Below are positions 1 through 9,107 of a DNA stretch of 52,819 nucleotides, one piece after another (within the stretch, counting starts at the first letter, position 1; the number at the start of each line of letters is the position of its first letter). Under the pieces are notes generated by a model. It was given only the letters and a program-made list of their open reading frames with translations, was not told where the DNA came from and ran no database searches. The position numbers were made by a program, and so were the translations under genes. This DNA comes from a gamma proteobacterium IMCC1989 (GTDB taxonomy: Bacteria > Pseudomonadota > Gammaproteobacteria > Pseudomonadales > Cellvibrionaceae), in assembly GCA_000209515.2 (NCBI GenBank), contig AEVK01000174.1, forward strand, positions 1 through 52,819, given 5' to 3'.

Positions 1-89
<89 letters not shown>

Positions 90-104
90 AAATTTAGAGG
101 CAGC

Positions 105-133
105 ACTCTACACAAAGCCTGTTTAAAACGCAA
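105..133 (-). promoter_or_regulatory. sigma-70 promoter of tRNA-Ser
   Basis: On the minus strand there is TTGCGT (128-133), a 17-bp spacer and TAGAGT (105-110), followed by a GC-containing discriminator and then the tRNA about 9 nt after the expected start site. Spacing and distance are what a stable-RNA promoter needs. Read by eye only. Confidence 0.55.
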
Positions 134-370
134 GACGCTGTTCTTTTATCTATTGCTAGTACTCAGAAGATAAAGCGACTAAAATCACATCTACTAAATA
201 AATACTCAATTGAGCAAATAATCAACATTCATGAGCCAAAAAGCTGAATAACGAATGCGATTGAGTTCAAAAAGTGCTATTTTCAAAGATTGAATAAGAC
301 TGCGGTACCGAAAGTTGCTCCACCACACCAAATTGCCGAAACGGTGGTTCGGATATAAAATGGCAATTTT

Positions 371-449
371 TGATCTAAGTACACCTGATCAAAGCACCAT
401 CTGATCTAAGCACCATCTGATCAAAGTACCATTTGATCAGAGCACCATC
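371..449 (+). repeat. five-copy 16-bp tandem repeat upstream of the cyclase gene
   Basis: The units are TGATCTAAGTACACC (15 bp), TGATCAAAGCACCATC, TGATCTAAGCACCATC, TGATCAAAGTACCATT and TGATCAGAGCACCATC. The array ends 38 bp before the ATG of the cyclase gene. The conserved core is TGATCwAAGyACCAT. The position suits a promoter/operator or a slippage-prone spacer. The core CAAAGyACC also occurs in the array at 26495-26556 upstream of vgrG. Confidence 0.85.
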
Positions 450-487
450 AACACCACTAGACAGACGAGATAACCGGATTTATTTCC

Positions 488-1882
488 ATGGCGTATTACC
501 AAACCGATAACACCCATTTGAGTGGCGAGCGCCGAAAAGCGATAGCGATATTAAAGAATTCCTGCCGCTCCGTGATTAATACCGCCATTATTATTGCCTT
601 AATAGGCAATATTACCACTCAAGAAACGGCTGATGTGGTTAGCCTTGGGCTAGTACTACTGCTATTTATCTACACAATTGTCACATGGTTCATCAATACC
701 AGCCATACGAAGACTTCAACCCTTGTCGGTCTCATACTCTGTGACAGCATACTAACTGGCTTAGTGATTAGCGAATTACTCTATAGTCCTTGGCCTAGCC
801 TTATTTTAATCTCATTGGTCTACTTTAGCTCACTTTATTATGGCGGTATAAAAGACTGGGGATTTGCCAATATAGGGCTTGCTGTAGGTATCGGTTTTGG
901 CTTTTTTATCTTGGGTCATCAAACATTGATACTCGTGAGCAATGACTCTATCTATTTATCTATCGGCGTCGGCGCGATCACTTATATGTGCCTTTATAGT
1001 TTTTATAATCACCGACAAGCGCAAGATATCGAAGACGAACACAAAGTGTTAGTGAATGAGGTAAAAGAGCAAAAATTGCGTATTTACCAAATTTCTCAAT
1101 ATCTCCCAAAATCTGCTTGGGACATTATCGAAGGCAAACGAAAGGCCAAAATTCAACGTAAACACATCACCATCTTTTTCTCTGATATTGTCGGTTTTAG
1201 TAGTCTAAGTGAAGAACTTGAAGCCGAAGTATTATCTAATGTTCTCAGTAGCTATTTAGCCGAAATGAGTAATGTCGTCGCGCAATTTAATGGCACCATA
1301 GACAAGTTTATCGGCGATGCCATTATGGTGACATTTGGTGATGACAGCGCTATCTCCCTTGGAGTTAAACAAGACGCGACCGCCTGTGTTTCTATGGCTA
1401 TTGCAATGGGTAAACGTATGCGTGAGCTGCAACATACTTGGGCTGAAATGGGAATTAAGAAGCCCTTACAAATTCGTATGGGCATCAATACCGGCTATTG
1501 CACTGTCGGTACATTTGGTACGAGCAAGCATCTAGACCATACCGCTCTAGGCGTTCACGTTAACTTGGCTAGCCGCTTAGAATCTGCCGGGCAAGCAGAA
1601 GAAATTCTCATTTCTCACGAAACATGGAGCTTGGTTAAAGATACTGTTTTATGCAAAGACCGAGGACATATCAAAGCCAAAGGATTTACACACCCCGTGC
1701 AAGTCTATCAAGTCGTGGATCATCGGAAAGAAATGGGAGTCAATCAAAGCTATTTTTCACAAACAGCTGACGGGTTTTCTATGCACTTGGATGTAGAGAA
1801 GGTTAAAAATTATGACCGAGAAAAAGTGATTGCTAGCCTAGAACAAGCCACTAAAAAACTTAAGAAACAGCTCAAAGTATGA
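488..1882 (+). CDS. membrane class III adenylate cyclase
   Basis: Predicted to make 3',5'-cyclic AMP from ATP at the inner membrane. Residues about 28-175 hold several hydrophobic segments (roughly six helices). A linker (about 175-220) follows, then a class III cyclase catalytic domain (about 225-415). Metal-binding aspartates are D233 in FFSDIVGF and D277 in FIGDAIM. Transition-state residues N359 and R363 lie in HVNLASRLE. K273 and D350 (HLDHTALG) are the Lys/Asp pair typical of ATP rather than GTP specificity. The 464-residue length and membrane-plus-cyclase layout resemble P. aeruginosa CyaB, but I did not confirm a MASE2 domain. It stands alone behind a 16-bp tandem repeat array and converges on queF. 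Confidence 0.88.
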   Translation: MAYYQTDNTHLSGERRKAIAILKNSCRSVINTAIIIALIGNITTQETADVVSLGLVLLLFIYTIVTWFINTSHTKTSTLVGLILCDSILTGLVISELLYSPWPSLILISLVYFSSLYYGGIKDWGFANIGLAVGIGFGFFILGHQTLILVSNDSIYLSIGVGAITYMCLYSFYNHRQAQDIEDEHKVLVNEVKEQKLRIYQISQYLPKSAWDIIEGKRKAKIQRKHITIFFSDIVGFSSLSEELEAEVLSNVLSSYLAEMSNVVAQFNGTIDKFIGDAIMVTFGDDSAISLGVKQDATACVSMAIAMGKRMRELQHTWAEMGIKKPLQIRMGINTGYCTVGTFGTSKHLDHTALGVHVNLASRLESAGQAEEILISHETWSLVKDTVLCKDRGHIKAKGFTHPVQVYQVVDHRKEMGVNQSYFSQTADGFSMHLDVEKVKNYDREKVIASLEQATKKLKKQLKV

Positions 1883-1951
1883 CCCTCTTATCACTCACTT
1901 AATATTGCCTTACTCATACATCTACTTTTACATCTAGTTTTACACCTACGC

Positions 1952-2782
1952 CTACTGCCGGATAGTGCGTAAGACATTCGTCTCTAGCAAGCTTTTCCCC
2001 GCAGGGTAATTAGTACGCAGAGGGTTAATATCTAAGCCACCACGACGAGTATAACGCGCGTATACCGCCAAACTCTCCGGCTGACAATATTGCTGCAAGT
2101 CACAGTAAAGCCTCTCAACACTATTCTCATGAAAGTCTTGGTGATCTCTAAAAGAGATAATGTAAGCAAGTAAACTTTCGTGATTTATTTGAAAGCCTGA
2201 GTACTCAATAAAAACAGTAGCCCAATCCGGCTGATCAGTCACCGGGCAATTGGTTTTCAGTAAGTGACTAAAAACCACTTCATTGACTTTATCAGTCGAC
2301 GAAACCGTTAATAGTTCTGGTGCGGGCTGATAATGCGTAATATCGACAGATAACTCATCTACGCACTCCCCTATAGGTTCTGCGATCAACAACTCTTTGG
2401 CATAATTTAATGACTGTAAGCTCAACTCTACAGGTGCGCCAGCAGCCGTTGATAAATCAATCAGCATTTTCGAGGTAACCTCTCGCTCACTCGCAAACAC
2501 CGTTTGGTTAAACGAATTTAAATATAACTTAAATGACTTTGACTCAATAATATTGGGGGATTCACTATCCAATATAAATTCTGCCACACGAACTTGTGGT
2601 TTCCCGTTAGCATCTATCCAAGACACTTCATAGGCCGTCCAACGATCACTGCCTCTAAATGGCAAATCATTACTTAAGCTTAATTTATCACGAGACTCCG
2701 TACGCTTGATGGGAAATAACAAACTGGGGTCATACTGCTTAGGGTAAATAGTATGGTGACCTAATGGGTTTTCAATCGACAT
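1952..2782 (-). CDS. queF: NADPH-dependent 7-cyano-7-deazaguanine reductase (long form)
   Basis: Reduces preQ0 to preQ1 in queuosine biosynthesis, in the cytoplasm. It is the two-domain (YqfA/E. coli-type) form of about 276 residues. The QueF motif ESKSFKLYLNSF lies in the first half. The nucleophilic cysteine is in KTNCPVTDQPDW (C179 from this start) with the catalytic aspartate seven residues later, the same spacing as E. coli C190/D197. FRDHQDFHE supplies substrate-binding residues. I chose the ATG at 2782 (MSIENPLG). A GTG 15 bp upstream would add five residues, and neither has a strong Shine-Dalgarno. The gene is convergent with the cyclase and lies downstream of the ABC exporter genes, in the same direction. 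Confidence 0.95.
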   Translation of the reverse strand: MSIENPLGHHTIYPKQYDPSLLFPIKRTESRDKLSLSNDLPFRGSDRWTAYEVSWIDANGKPQVRVAEFILDSESPNIIESKSFKLYLNSFNQTVFASEREVTSKMLIDLSTAAGAPVELSLQSLNYAKELLIAEPIGECVDELSVDITHYQPAPELLTVSSTDKVNEVVFSHLLKTNCPVTDQPDWATVFIEYSGFQINHESLLAYIISFRDHQDFHENSVERLYCDLQQYCQPESLAVYARYTRRGGLDINPLRTNYPAGKSLLETNVLRTIRQ

Positions 2783-2832
2783 AAAATCGTTTTTCACTTA
2801 TGGGTTGATTCTAGAGAATATATAAAAACAGC

Positions 2833-3606
2833 TTACGAACGTAATCTTGTACCGCGCGCCAATAATCGCAAACAAATAACAGTGAGCAATATGATAAATA
2901 CTAATACACCAAAAAATGCATAGTTAATATTAATATCTGATATACCTAAAATGCCGTAACGAAATGCATTCACCATATACAGAATAGGATTAAGTTGCGA
3001 CACCGATTGCCAAAAAGGTGGCAGTAAACTGATGGAATAAAACACCCCACCTAAATAGGTTAATGGCGTTAATATAAACGTCGGCACAATCGAAATATCA
3101 TCAAACGTTCGCGCAAATACCGCATTAAAAAAACCAGCCAGAGAAAACACAACCGCGGTCATAAAGACGATGGCAATAGTAATCGGCAAGCTGTGAATGG
3201 TTAGATCGGTGAAGAAGGAGGACACTAAAGTCACAATAAAACCCACTAATAAACCGCGACTAACACCCCCTAAAACATAACCTAATAAAATAATATAATT
3301 AGGTGTTGGGGATACCAACAACTCTTCTACACTTTTTTGAAACTTCACACCGAAAAAAGACGACACAACGTTGCTATATGAGTTGGTGATTACCGACATC
3401 ATAATCAGCCCCGGCACCACAAACTCCACATAACTAAAGCCATCCATTTGTCCAATACGTGAGCCTATGAGCTGCCCAAATATTACAAAGTATAGTCCCA
3501 TCGTGATCACTGGTGGCAACAATGTCTGTACCCATATTCGAGTAAAGCGAACAATTTCTTTACGGACGATAGTACTCAGTGCAATCCACTGCTCTGCCAT
3601 TTTCAT
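2833..3606 (-). CDS. yadH: ABC-2 type exporter permease
   Basis: Membrane subunit of an ABC exporter. About six hydrophobic segments across 257 residues match the ABC-2 permease fold, for example LLPPVITMGLYFVIFG near the N terminus and FGVLVFIILLTVICLRLL at the C terminus. The central VEELLVSPTPNYIILLGYV is characteristic of the YadH group. The start overlaps the stop of the ATPase gene by ATGA, so the two are translationally coupled and probably form one transporter. The substrate is unknown. A queF / ABC pair / small protein / thioesterase neighbourhood is, from memory, also seen in Pseudomonas. Confidence 0.9.
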   Translation of the reverse strand: MKMAEQWIALSTIVRKEIVRFTRIWVQTLLPPVITMGLYFVIFGQLIGSRIGQMDGFSYVEFVVPGLIMMSVITNSYSNVVSSFFGVKFQKSVEELLVSPTPNYIILLGYVLGGVSRGLLVGFIVTLVSSFFTDLTIHSLPITIAIVFMTAVVFSLAGFFNAVFARTFDDISIVPTFILTPLTYLGGVFYSISLLPPFWQSVSQLNPILYMVNAFRYGILGISDININYAFFGVLVFIILLTVICLRLLARGTRLRS

Positions 3607-4553
3607 TGTTTCGCTCCCACTACAGGTTCATCTTGATCTTCCGTTTTGTCCACCAAAGAAACAAATAATTCCTCTAAGCGATTCGCCTTATTGCGCATAC
3701 TGACCACCTCTATTGATTGGTCGGCTAATAAAGAAAATACGTGGTTCAAGGATTGTCCTTTCTTCAATTCAACTTCCAATGTTTTTCCGTCCAACAAGGT
3801 CACGGGATAATCTTCTAACGATGGCGCTTGAGTCAACACGCTCAACAAATCAAACACAAACACCTCTTTATCCAAGCGTTGTAGTAATGACTTCATATTG
3901 GTATTTTCAACAATGAGGCCTTTATCAATAATAGCCACATGACGACACAAGCTTTCTGCTTCTTCTAAATAATGCGTCGTTAAAATAATCGTAACGCCCT
4001 CAGCATTAATTTCTTTCAAAAATTTCCACATCGAGCGACGCAGTTCAATATCCACACCGGCAGTAGGTTCATCTAATATCAATAAACGCGGCTCATGCAC
4101 CAAGGCACGAGCAATCAATAAACGTCGTTTCATACCACCGGATAAACTGCGGGAAGGCATATTGCGCTTTTCCCATAAGCCTAGTTTTCGCAAATACTTT
4201 TCCGCACGCTCCACGGCCACCGCACGTGGCAAACCGTAATATCCACCTTGGTTAATCACAATATCAGCCACTTTTTCAAACTGATTAAAATTAAACTCCT
4301 GCGGCACTACACCCACATCACGCTTGGCTTTAGAAAAGTCTTGATCGATATCCGTTCCGAATATACTCACCTGCCCCGCACTTTTAACAACCAATGAACA
4401 AAGCACACCAATTGTCGTAGACTTACCAGCACCATTCGGCCCCAGCAAAGCAAAAAAATCACCTTCCTCAACGCTGAGATCAATGCCTTTTAATGCCTCA
4501 AAACCGTTATCGTAAGACTTTTTAAGGCCACTTATAGATAGTGCTTTTGTCAT
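3603..4553 (-). CDS. yadG: ABC exporter ATP-binding subunit
   Basis: Cytoplasmic ATPase partner of the downstream permease. It has Walker A GPNGAGKST, the signature LSGGMKRRL, Walker B LLILDEPTAGVD, and the switch region TTHYLEEAE. The C-terminal NKANRLEELFVSLV is typical of E. coli YadG. Length is 316 residues from the ATG at 4553 (MTKALSISG), which aligns with the usual YadG start. An upstream GTG at 4568 would add five residues. The stop overlaps the permease start. The upstream gap to 4695 separates it from a divergent gene and probably holds both promoters. Confidence 0.93.
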   Translation of the reverse strand: MTKALSISGLKKSYDNGFEALKGIDLSVEEGDFFALLGPNGAGKSTTIGVLCSLVVKSAGQVSIFGTDIDQDFSKAKRDVGVVPQEFNFNQFEKVADIVINQGGYYGLPRAVAVERAEKYLRKLGLWEKRNMPSRSLSGGMKRRLLIARALVHEPRLLILDEPTAGVDIELRRSMWKFLKEINAEGVTIILTTHYLEEAESLCRHVAIIDKGLIVENTNMKSLLQRLDKEVFVFDLLSVLTQAPSLEDYPVTLLDGKTLEVELKKGQSLNHVFSLLADQSIEVVSMRNKANRLEELFVSLVDKTEDQDEPVVGAKQ

Positions 4554-4694
4554 GTATTTTTTACTCACTGCTTGAATGAAACAATTTTAATAAAATAACG
4601 ATGCGAAAACTCGTCATAAAAGCACGAGCTGCTTTATAATGACGCAAATTATGCATAACTTAATCATCACTTTTACGACAGTACTCATTAAAAT

Positions 4695-5099
4695 ATGACG
4701 CATTATACGCAATACCTAAAACATCATGTAGATTTACTACAGGCTTTTTCTGATACGGCACAAAAAGTTGCGCCCTTTTCTCAGCCTGAGTTAAGCGATG
4801 ACGATACCAACGCATTTATCGAAACACTGAAGACTCTATGCAAGATGCCTGAATACAATGACGATATGAATGAAAAAGGCCAATGGTTGGTGAGCCGTGT
4901 GGTGAGTGCCTATTCGCATCTAATGCCTGCACTACACCGTGATTTATTGTGGTTCTTTGGCGGAAATTGCCTGCACTATATGCCCGATGATGAAATTAGT
5001 TTTTATCAACAACTTGAGGAACTACGCTTTAGCGCAGAAGAAGCGGGGCACGATTTCGACTATGCCGCAGCGAAACAAAGCTTAGATCAAACTCACTAG
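4695..5099 (+). CDS. small conserved protein, PA2817-like
   Basis: A 134-residue soluble protein with no signal peptide, membrane segment or catalytic motif that I recognise. It looks mostly alpha-helical and is rich in aromatic and acidic residues. The C-terminal part (SFYQQLEELRFSAEEAG) is well formed and acidic. From memory it resembles the small PA2817 family of pseudomonads, which in P. aeruginosa lies near queF, an ABC-2 exporter and a thioesterase, the same company as here. That family has no established function. The gene is divergent from yadG, with its ATG about 140 bp from the yadG start. Confidence 0.7.
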   Translation: MTHYTQYLKHHVDLLQAFSDTAQKVAPFSQPELSDDDTNAFIETLKTLCKMPEYNDDMNEKGQWLVSRVVSAYSHLMPALHRDLLWFFGGNCLHYMPDDEISFYQQLEELRFSAEEAGHDFDYAAAKQSLDQTH

Positions 5100-5136
5100 T
5101 TATTTTTTTAGCGATATTAGTGGTTAATTGTAGTAT

Positions 5137-5181
5137 TCATGGCATGCCTACTTATAGCACACCTATTCATAGCATACCGAC
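5137..5181 (+). repeat. three imperfect 15-bp tandem units
   Basis: TCATGGCATGCCTAC, TTATAGCACACCTAT and TCATAGCATACCGAC lie head to tail in the gap before the thioesterase gene. The units differ at several positions, so this is a decayed duplication. Confidence 0.7.
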
Positions 5182-5294
5182 TCGTTAACTAGCTCCCAAA
5201 GTTTAGCTTGCCTAAAAATACTCTATACTTCATTTACTACATCAATTTACATCGCTTAGCACACCAGCTAAACGATGAATAATAGGCTCACACT

Positions 5295-5717
5295 ATGTCT
5301 GAAGAAAATGCTCTAGGCCGATTAACCACACGCACACTCGCTATGCCCTCTGATACTAATGCATCGGGCGATATCTTTGGTGGCTGGGTGTTATCACAAA
5401 TGGATATTGCCGCTGGAATATGCGCAGGGCAACGCGCCCAAGGGCGTGTAGTTACCGTTGCGGTCGAAAGCATGAGTTTTATTCGTGCAGTAAAAGTAGG
5501 CGATATTTTAGGCTTATACACACATATTGCCGAATTAGGCAGAACCTCTATGGTCGTACACGTAGAAGCATGGGTCAGACGTGACCGTATTGGTTTGCGA
5601 GAAAAAGTCACTGAGGGAAAATTTAAGTTTGTTGCCCTTGATGAAAACGGCCAGTCGACACCCGTGCCTAATGCTGACGAGCTGCCCGATTATGCTAGGG
5701 AAATGTGCGAGTTATAG
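5295..5717 (+). CDS. yciA: acyl-CoA thioesterase, hotdog fold
   Basis: Hydrolyses acyl-CoA to free acid and CoA. The 140-residue single-hotdog protein has the YciA signature near the N terminus: RTLAMPSDTNASGDIFGGWV, then SQMDIAAG, with the catalytic Asp in the NASGDIFGGW region. HGRV-like sequence (QGRVVTVAVESMSF) and the VGD turn follow. Length and motif order match E. coli YciA closely. TAGG lies about 9 nt before the ATG. The gene is convergent with recJ, with 43 bp between stops and no clear terminator. Confidence 0.92.
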   Translation: MSEENALGRLTTRTLAMPSDTNASGDIFGGWVLSQMDIAAGICAGQRAQGRVVTVAVESMSFIRAVKVGDILGLYTHIAELGRTSMVVHVEAWVRRDRIGLREKVTEGKFKFVALDENGQSTPVPNADELPDYAREMCEL

Positions 5718-5760
5718 TGCTCAAAGCGCCTACAGATCAAAAAAATACAACCACATATCG

Positions 5761-7518
5761 TTATAACACAGCGATATGCTTTACCATCAATTGCACAGAC
5801 TCCTGCCCCCGAAAAAAATTGATCGACAGCTGATACGCCAACCGCACTTTTGATACCGTGTTATTTGGCCATTGCTCAACATCTACATTAAAAGCAATCG
5901 CATCCACGGTATGAACCGCATTGGCATCTGATGACACCACCAATTTCAAATGTTTTTCACCCACAATACGCTGACTCACAATAAAAAACTCACCATCAAA
6001 CAACGGCTCTGGAAAACCTTGTCCCCAAGGGCCTGCTTGCTGGATAGCATGAGCTATTGCTAGGTTAATTTCACCGCTAGACAGCTCGCCATCACTCAGC
6101 ATCAATTCCTGAAGGTCTTCGGGGTCTAACACGTTCTCTACTGCCTGATTAAATAGCTCCGAAAATTCGGCGTAATCATCCTTGTGCAAACTCAAACCAG
6201 CAGCCATTGCATGACCGCCAAATTTTTGTAAAATGGCAGGATGCGCTGTCGCAATAGAATCTAATACATCACGAATATGTAAATTAGGAATAGAGCGTGC
6301 GGAACCTTTAATAAAGTCGGAGTCCACATCGGATGGAGCAAAAGCAATTACTGGACGATAGTATTTTTCTTTAATACGAGAAGCAACGATCCCCACCACC
6401 CCTTGATGCCAAGAGTCGTTATACAAACAAATACCCGAAGGGATGGTATCTGTATTAGCTTCACCCTCTACTACCACGCTCTCTACCACCACACTCTCTA
6501 AGTATTGGATTGCCTCACGTTGCATTGAGGACTCTATGGCGCGCCTATCGCGATTCAGCCCATCCAACTCTGCGGCTAACTCGTGCGCAACATCAACATC
6601 GTCGGTTAGTAAACATCGGATACCCACCGACATGTCATCTAAGCGCCCTGCGGCATTTAATCGTGGCCCAATAATAAAACCAAAGTCACTACTACTAATA
6701 CGCTGATAATCTTTTCCTGCCACTTGAATCAAAGCCAATAAACCTGGACGGGTATGGCCCGCTTTAATACGCTGCAAGCCTTGCTGCACTAGCAGGCGAT
6801 TATTACGATCTAAGGGCACTACATCGGCCACCGTACCCAAGGCAACCAAGTCTAAATAATTTGCCATTAAGGGCTCTTTTATCCCCTGCTCTTCAAACCA
6901 ATCCTGTTCACGTAATGCGGTACGCAATGCCGTTAACACATAAAAAATTACACCGACACCGGCGAGATTTTTACTGGGAAAATCACAGCCTCGCTGATTA
7001 GGGTTGACAATCGCATCTGCATTGGGAAGTACATCCGGCGGCAAGTGATGGTCGGTCACCAAAACCTTAATACCCAAGGATTTTGCTTTTTCTACTCCCT
7101 CTACGCTGGCAATCCCATTATCCACCGTCACAATCAGATCGGGCTGATAGTTGTTCGCTACCTCTACAATTTCTGGCGTTAAGCCATAACCGTATTCAAA
7201 ACGATTAGGAACTAAAAAATCTACCTGCTGTAATCCCATCGCTCGCAATGCCAAAATAGACAGCGCACAACTAGTGGCTCCGTCCGCATCAAAATCCCCC
7301 ACAATCATCACTTTTTGCTGCTGTATCACAGCATTACTTAATAAGCGAATCGCGTCGGGTAAACCTTTCAGCAAGGAAGGAGGTAAAAGGTTTTTCAGCT
7401 GATAATCTAGCTCGTCATCATCCACAACACCGCGAGAAGAAAAAACTCGCTGTAACAAAGGATGAATAGCGTTGCTAAGTTGATGCGGTTTGGATTCACG
7501 GCGAGAAAGTATAGGCAT
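5761..7518 (-). CDS. recJ: single-stranded-DNA-specific exonuclease RecJ
   Basis: 5'-3' single-strand DNA exonuclease of recombination and mismatch repair. The DHH phosphoesterase motifs are present: VGDFDADGATS, then VTVDNGIAS, VTDHHLPP, and a C-terminal DHHA1 region with KFGGHAMAAGLSL. ARSIPNLHIRDVLDSI precedes it. The 585 residues are the usual length. It is the last gene of a minus-strand run dsbC-hom-thrC-recJ, an order also found in Pseudomonas. A 10-bp stem-loop separates it from thrC. The ATG at 7518 begins MPILSRRE, and I see no better alternative. Confidence 0.96.
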   Translation of the reverse strand: MPILSRRESKPHQLSNAIHPLLQRVFSSRGVVDDDELDYQLKNLLPPSLLKGLPDAIRLLSNAVIQQQKVMIVGDFDADGATSCALSILALRAMGLQQVDFLVPNRFEYGYGLTPEIVEVANNYQPDLIVTVDNGIASVEGVEKAKSLGIKVLVTDHHLPPDVLPNADAIVNPNQRGCDFPSKNLAGVGVIFYVLTALRTALREQDWFEEQGIKEPLMANYLDLVALGTVADVVPLDRNNRLLVQQGLQRIKAGHTRPGLLALIQVAGKDYQRISSSDFGFIIGPRLNAAGRLDDMSVGIRCLLTDDVDVAHELAAELDGLNRDRRAIESSMQREAIQYLESVVVESVVVEGEANTDTIPSGICLYNDSWHQGVVGIVASRIKEKYYRPVIAFAPSDVDSDFIKGSARSIPNLHIRDVLDSIATAHPAILQKFGGHAMAAGLSLHKDDYAEFSELFNQAVENVLDPEDLQELMLSDGELSSGEINLAIAHAIQQAGPWGQGFPEPLFDGEFFIVSQRIVGEKHLKLVVSSDANAVHTVDAIAFNVDVEQWPNNTVSKVRLAYQLSINFFRGQESVQLMVKHIAVL

Positions 7519-7556
7519 AATATCAACCGTGTTTAATAGCGATTTTTTGAAAGGGA

Positions 7557-7585
7557 TTCACCACTAACAAGAAGCTAGTGGTGAA
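7557..7585 (-). other. stem-loop between thrC and recJ
   Basis: TTCACCACTA and TAGTGGTGAA pair perfectly (10 bp) around a 9-nt loop, directly after the thrC stop. On the minus strand no U-run follows immediately (TCCCTTTCAAAAAA), so it is not a standard terminator. It may stabilise the thrC mRNA end or partly attenuate recJ. Confidence 0.6.
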
Positions 7586-7590
7586 ATACA

Positions 7591-8988
7591 TTAGTCGTTT
7601 ATATTCTCTTTAACAAATGCTTGGACTGCTTGAATATCATTATTCAAGACCATGTACTTTTCTTCGCGATCGAATAAGTCTGCCATATGATGTGGTAATG
7701 CCGGATCTTCTGTTTGACCGGACTGACGAATCGCTTCGGGGAATTTTGCGGGGTGCGCAGTCGCTAAACACACCATCGGTGTTGAAGTAGAGGTGCGACT
7801 TTTGCGTGCGGCATCGACACCTATCGCGGTATGCGGGTCTAGTAAATAGCCGGTTGACTCAAATACATCTGTAATCACCTGCACCATATCACCATCATCT
7901 AATCGATAACTGGTGAAATTTTCACGCACATTCGCCAAGGCTTCATCAGACAGGGTAATTGAGCCAGAAGTAAACTCTTCCATTAGTTGCTTAATAGCAG
8001 CGCCACTACGATCGTAAGCATCAAATAATAAACGTTCAAAATTACTCGACACCATGATATCCATACTTGGCGATAAAGAATGATTTAACGCTTGCTTACT
8101 GTGATCATTATTGGCGACACAACGATGTAAAATATCGTTTGAGTTGGTCGCAATAATTAATTGATCAATAGGCAATCCCATTTTTTTCGCTAAATAACCC
8201 GCAAAAATATCGCCAAAGTTACCCGTAGGAACAGAGAACGATACTTTACGATGAGGCCCACCTAACGCCAATGACGCATAAAAATAATACACAATTTGCG
8301 ACATAATGCGTGCCCAGTTAATCGAATTAACTGCAGCTAACTGGCGACCATCAGGCAAAAATGATTGATCGCGAAAGCTCGCTTTGACCATATTTTGGCA
8401 ATCATCAAAATTGCCTTCTAATGCGATATTAAACACATTATCCGCCATGACCGATGTCATTTGCTTACGCTGGACATCGGATACGCGCTTATGCGGGTGT
8501 AAAATAAAGATATCAATATTGTTACTGTGACGACAGCCTTCAATCGCTGCGGAACCTGTATCACCAGAGGTTGCGCCCATCACTACCACTTTTTGATCGC
8601 GCTTCACTAAAAAATGATCCAGTAGCAAGCCTAAAACCTGTAAAGCAAAATCTTTAAACGCGAGTGTAGGCCCCTGAAACAACTCCAAAATCCATTCGTT
8701 ATGTGCAGTTTGCACTAAAGGTGCAATGGCATCATGACGAAACGACGAATACGCTTTTTCAATAATCGCTTTTAAATCACTATCACTAATTTCACCATCG
8801 ACAAAAGGCGACATAATATTAAATGCCAGCTCCTGATAAGACAGGCCTGCCCACGAAGCGATTTCTTCATGACTAAATTTCGGTAGACTTTCCGGTACAT
8901 ACAAACCGCCATCAGTCGCTAAACCTGCTAGTACCGCCTCTTCAAAATTTAACGTAGGAGCATCGCCACGTGTACTAATATATTTCAT
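7591..8988 (-). CDS. thrC: threonine synthase
   Basis: Converts O-phospho-L-homoserine to threonine with pyridoxal phosphate. The 465-residue protein begins with the family's MKYISTRGDAPTLNFEEAV. The PLP-binding lysine lies in GPTLAFKDFALQ, and the phosphate-binding loop region is MGATSGDTGSAAI. Length fits the long (fungal/gamma-proteobacterial) threonine synthase group. hom lies immediately upstream, so the two make the homoserine-to-threonine branch. The gap between them holds a 13-14-bp tandem repeat. Confidence 0.97.
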   Translation of the reverse strand: MKYISTRGDAPTLNFEEAVLAGLATDGGLYVPESLPKFSHEEIASWAGLSYQELAFNIMSPFVDGEISDSDLKAIIEKAYSSFRHDAIAPLVQTAHNEWILELFQGPTLAFKDFALQVLGLLLDHFLVKRDQKVVVMGATSGDTGSAAIEGCRHSNNIDIFILHPHKRVSDVQRKQMTSVMADNVFNIALEGNFDDCQNMVKASFRDQSFLPDGRQLAAVNSINWARIMSQIVYYFYASLALGGPHRKVSFSVPTGNFGDIFAGYLAKKMGLPIDQLIIATNSNDILHRCVANNDHSKQALNHSLSPSMDIMVSSNFERLLFDAYDRSGAAIKQLMEEFTSGSITLSDEALANVRENFTSYRLDDGDMVQVITDVFESTGYLLDPHTAIGVDAARKSRTSTSTPMVCLATAHPAKFPEAIRQSGQTEDPALPHHMADLFDREEKYMVLNNDIQAVQAFVKENIND

Positions 8989-9006
8989 CGAATGATCTTT
9001 AAACCT

Positions 9007-9071
9007 TTTTAATTACTTTTTTAATTAGCTTGTTTTAACTACTTGTTTTAATTAGTTTGTTTCATTAATTT
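9007..9071. repeat. 12-14-bp imperfect tandem repeat between hom and thrC
   Basis: Successive units TTTTAATTACTT, TTTTAATTAGCTTG, TTTTAACTACTTG, TTTTAATTAGTTTG and a decayed TTTCATTAATTT fill most of the hom-thrC gap. It is AT-rich, with no clear promoter reading. Confidence 0.7.
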
Positions 9072-9107
9072 AACCTGCTGAGAGATAACCGCTTAAATAG
9101 CCTTTAA

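Larger units (their letters stand above)
90..487. other. intergenic region between tRNA-Ser and the cyclase gene
   Basis: This 398-base stretch has no convincing ORF. It holds the tRNA promoter at its left end and a five-unit 16-bp tandem repeat (371-449) just before the cyclase gene. The middle (134-370) is AT-rich with no hairpin or RNA gene that I can recognise. Confidence 0.6.

Noticed and set aside
7557-7585. Rho-independent terminator after thrC
   Set aside because: The stem is perfect, but no T-run follows directly on the minus strand, so I list it only as a stem-loop.
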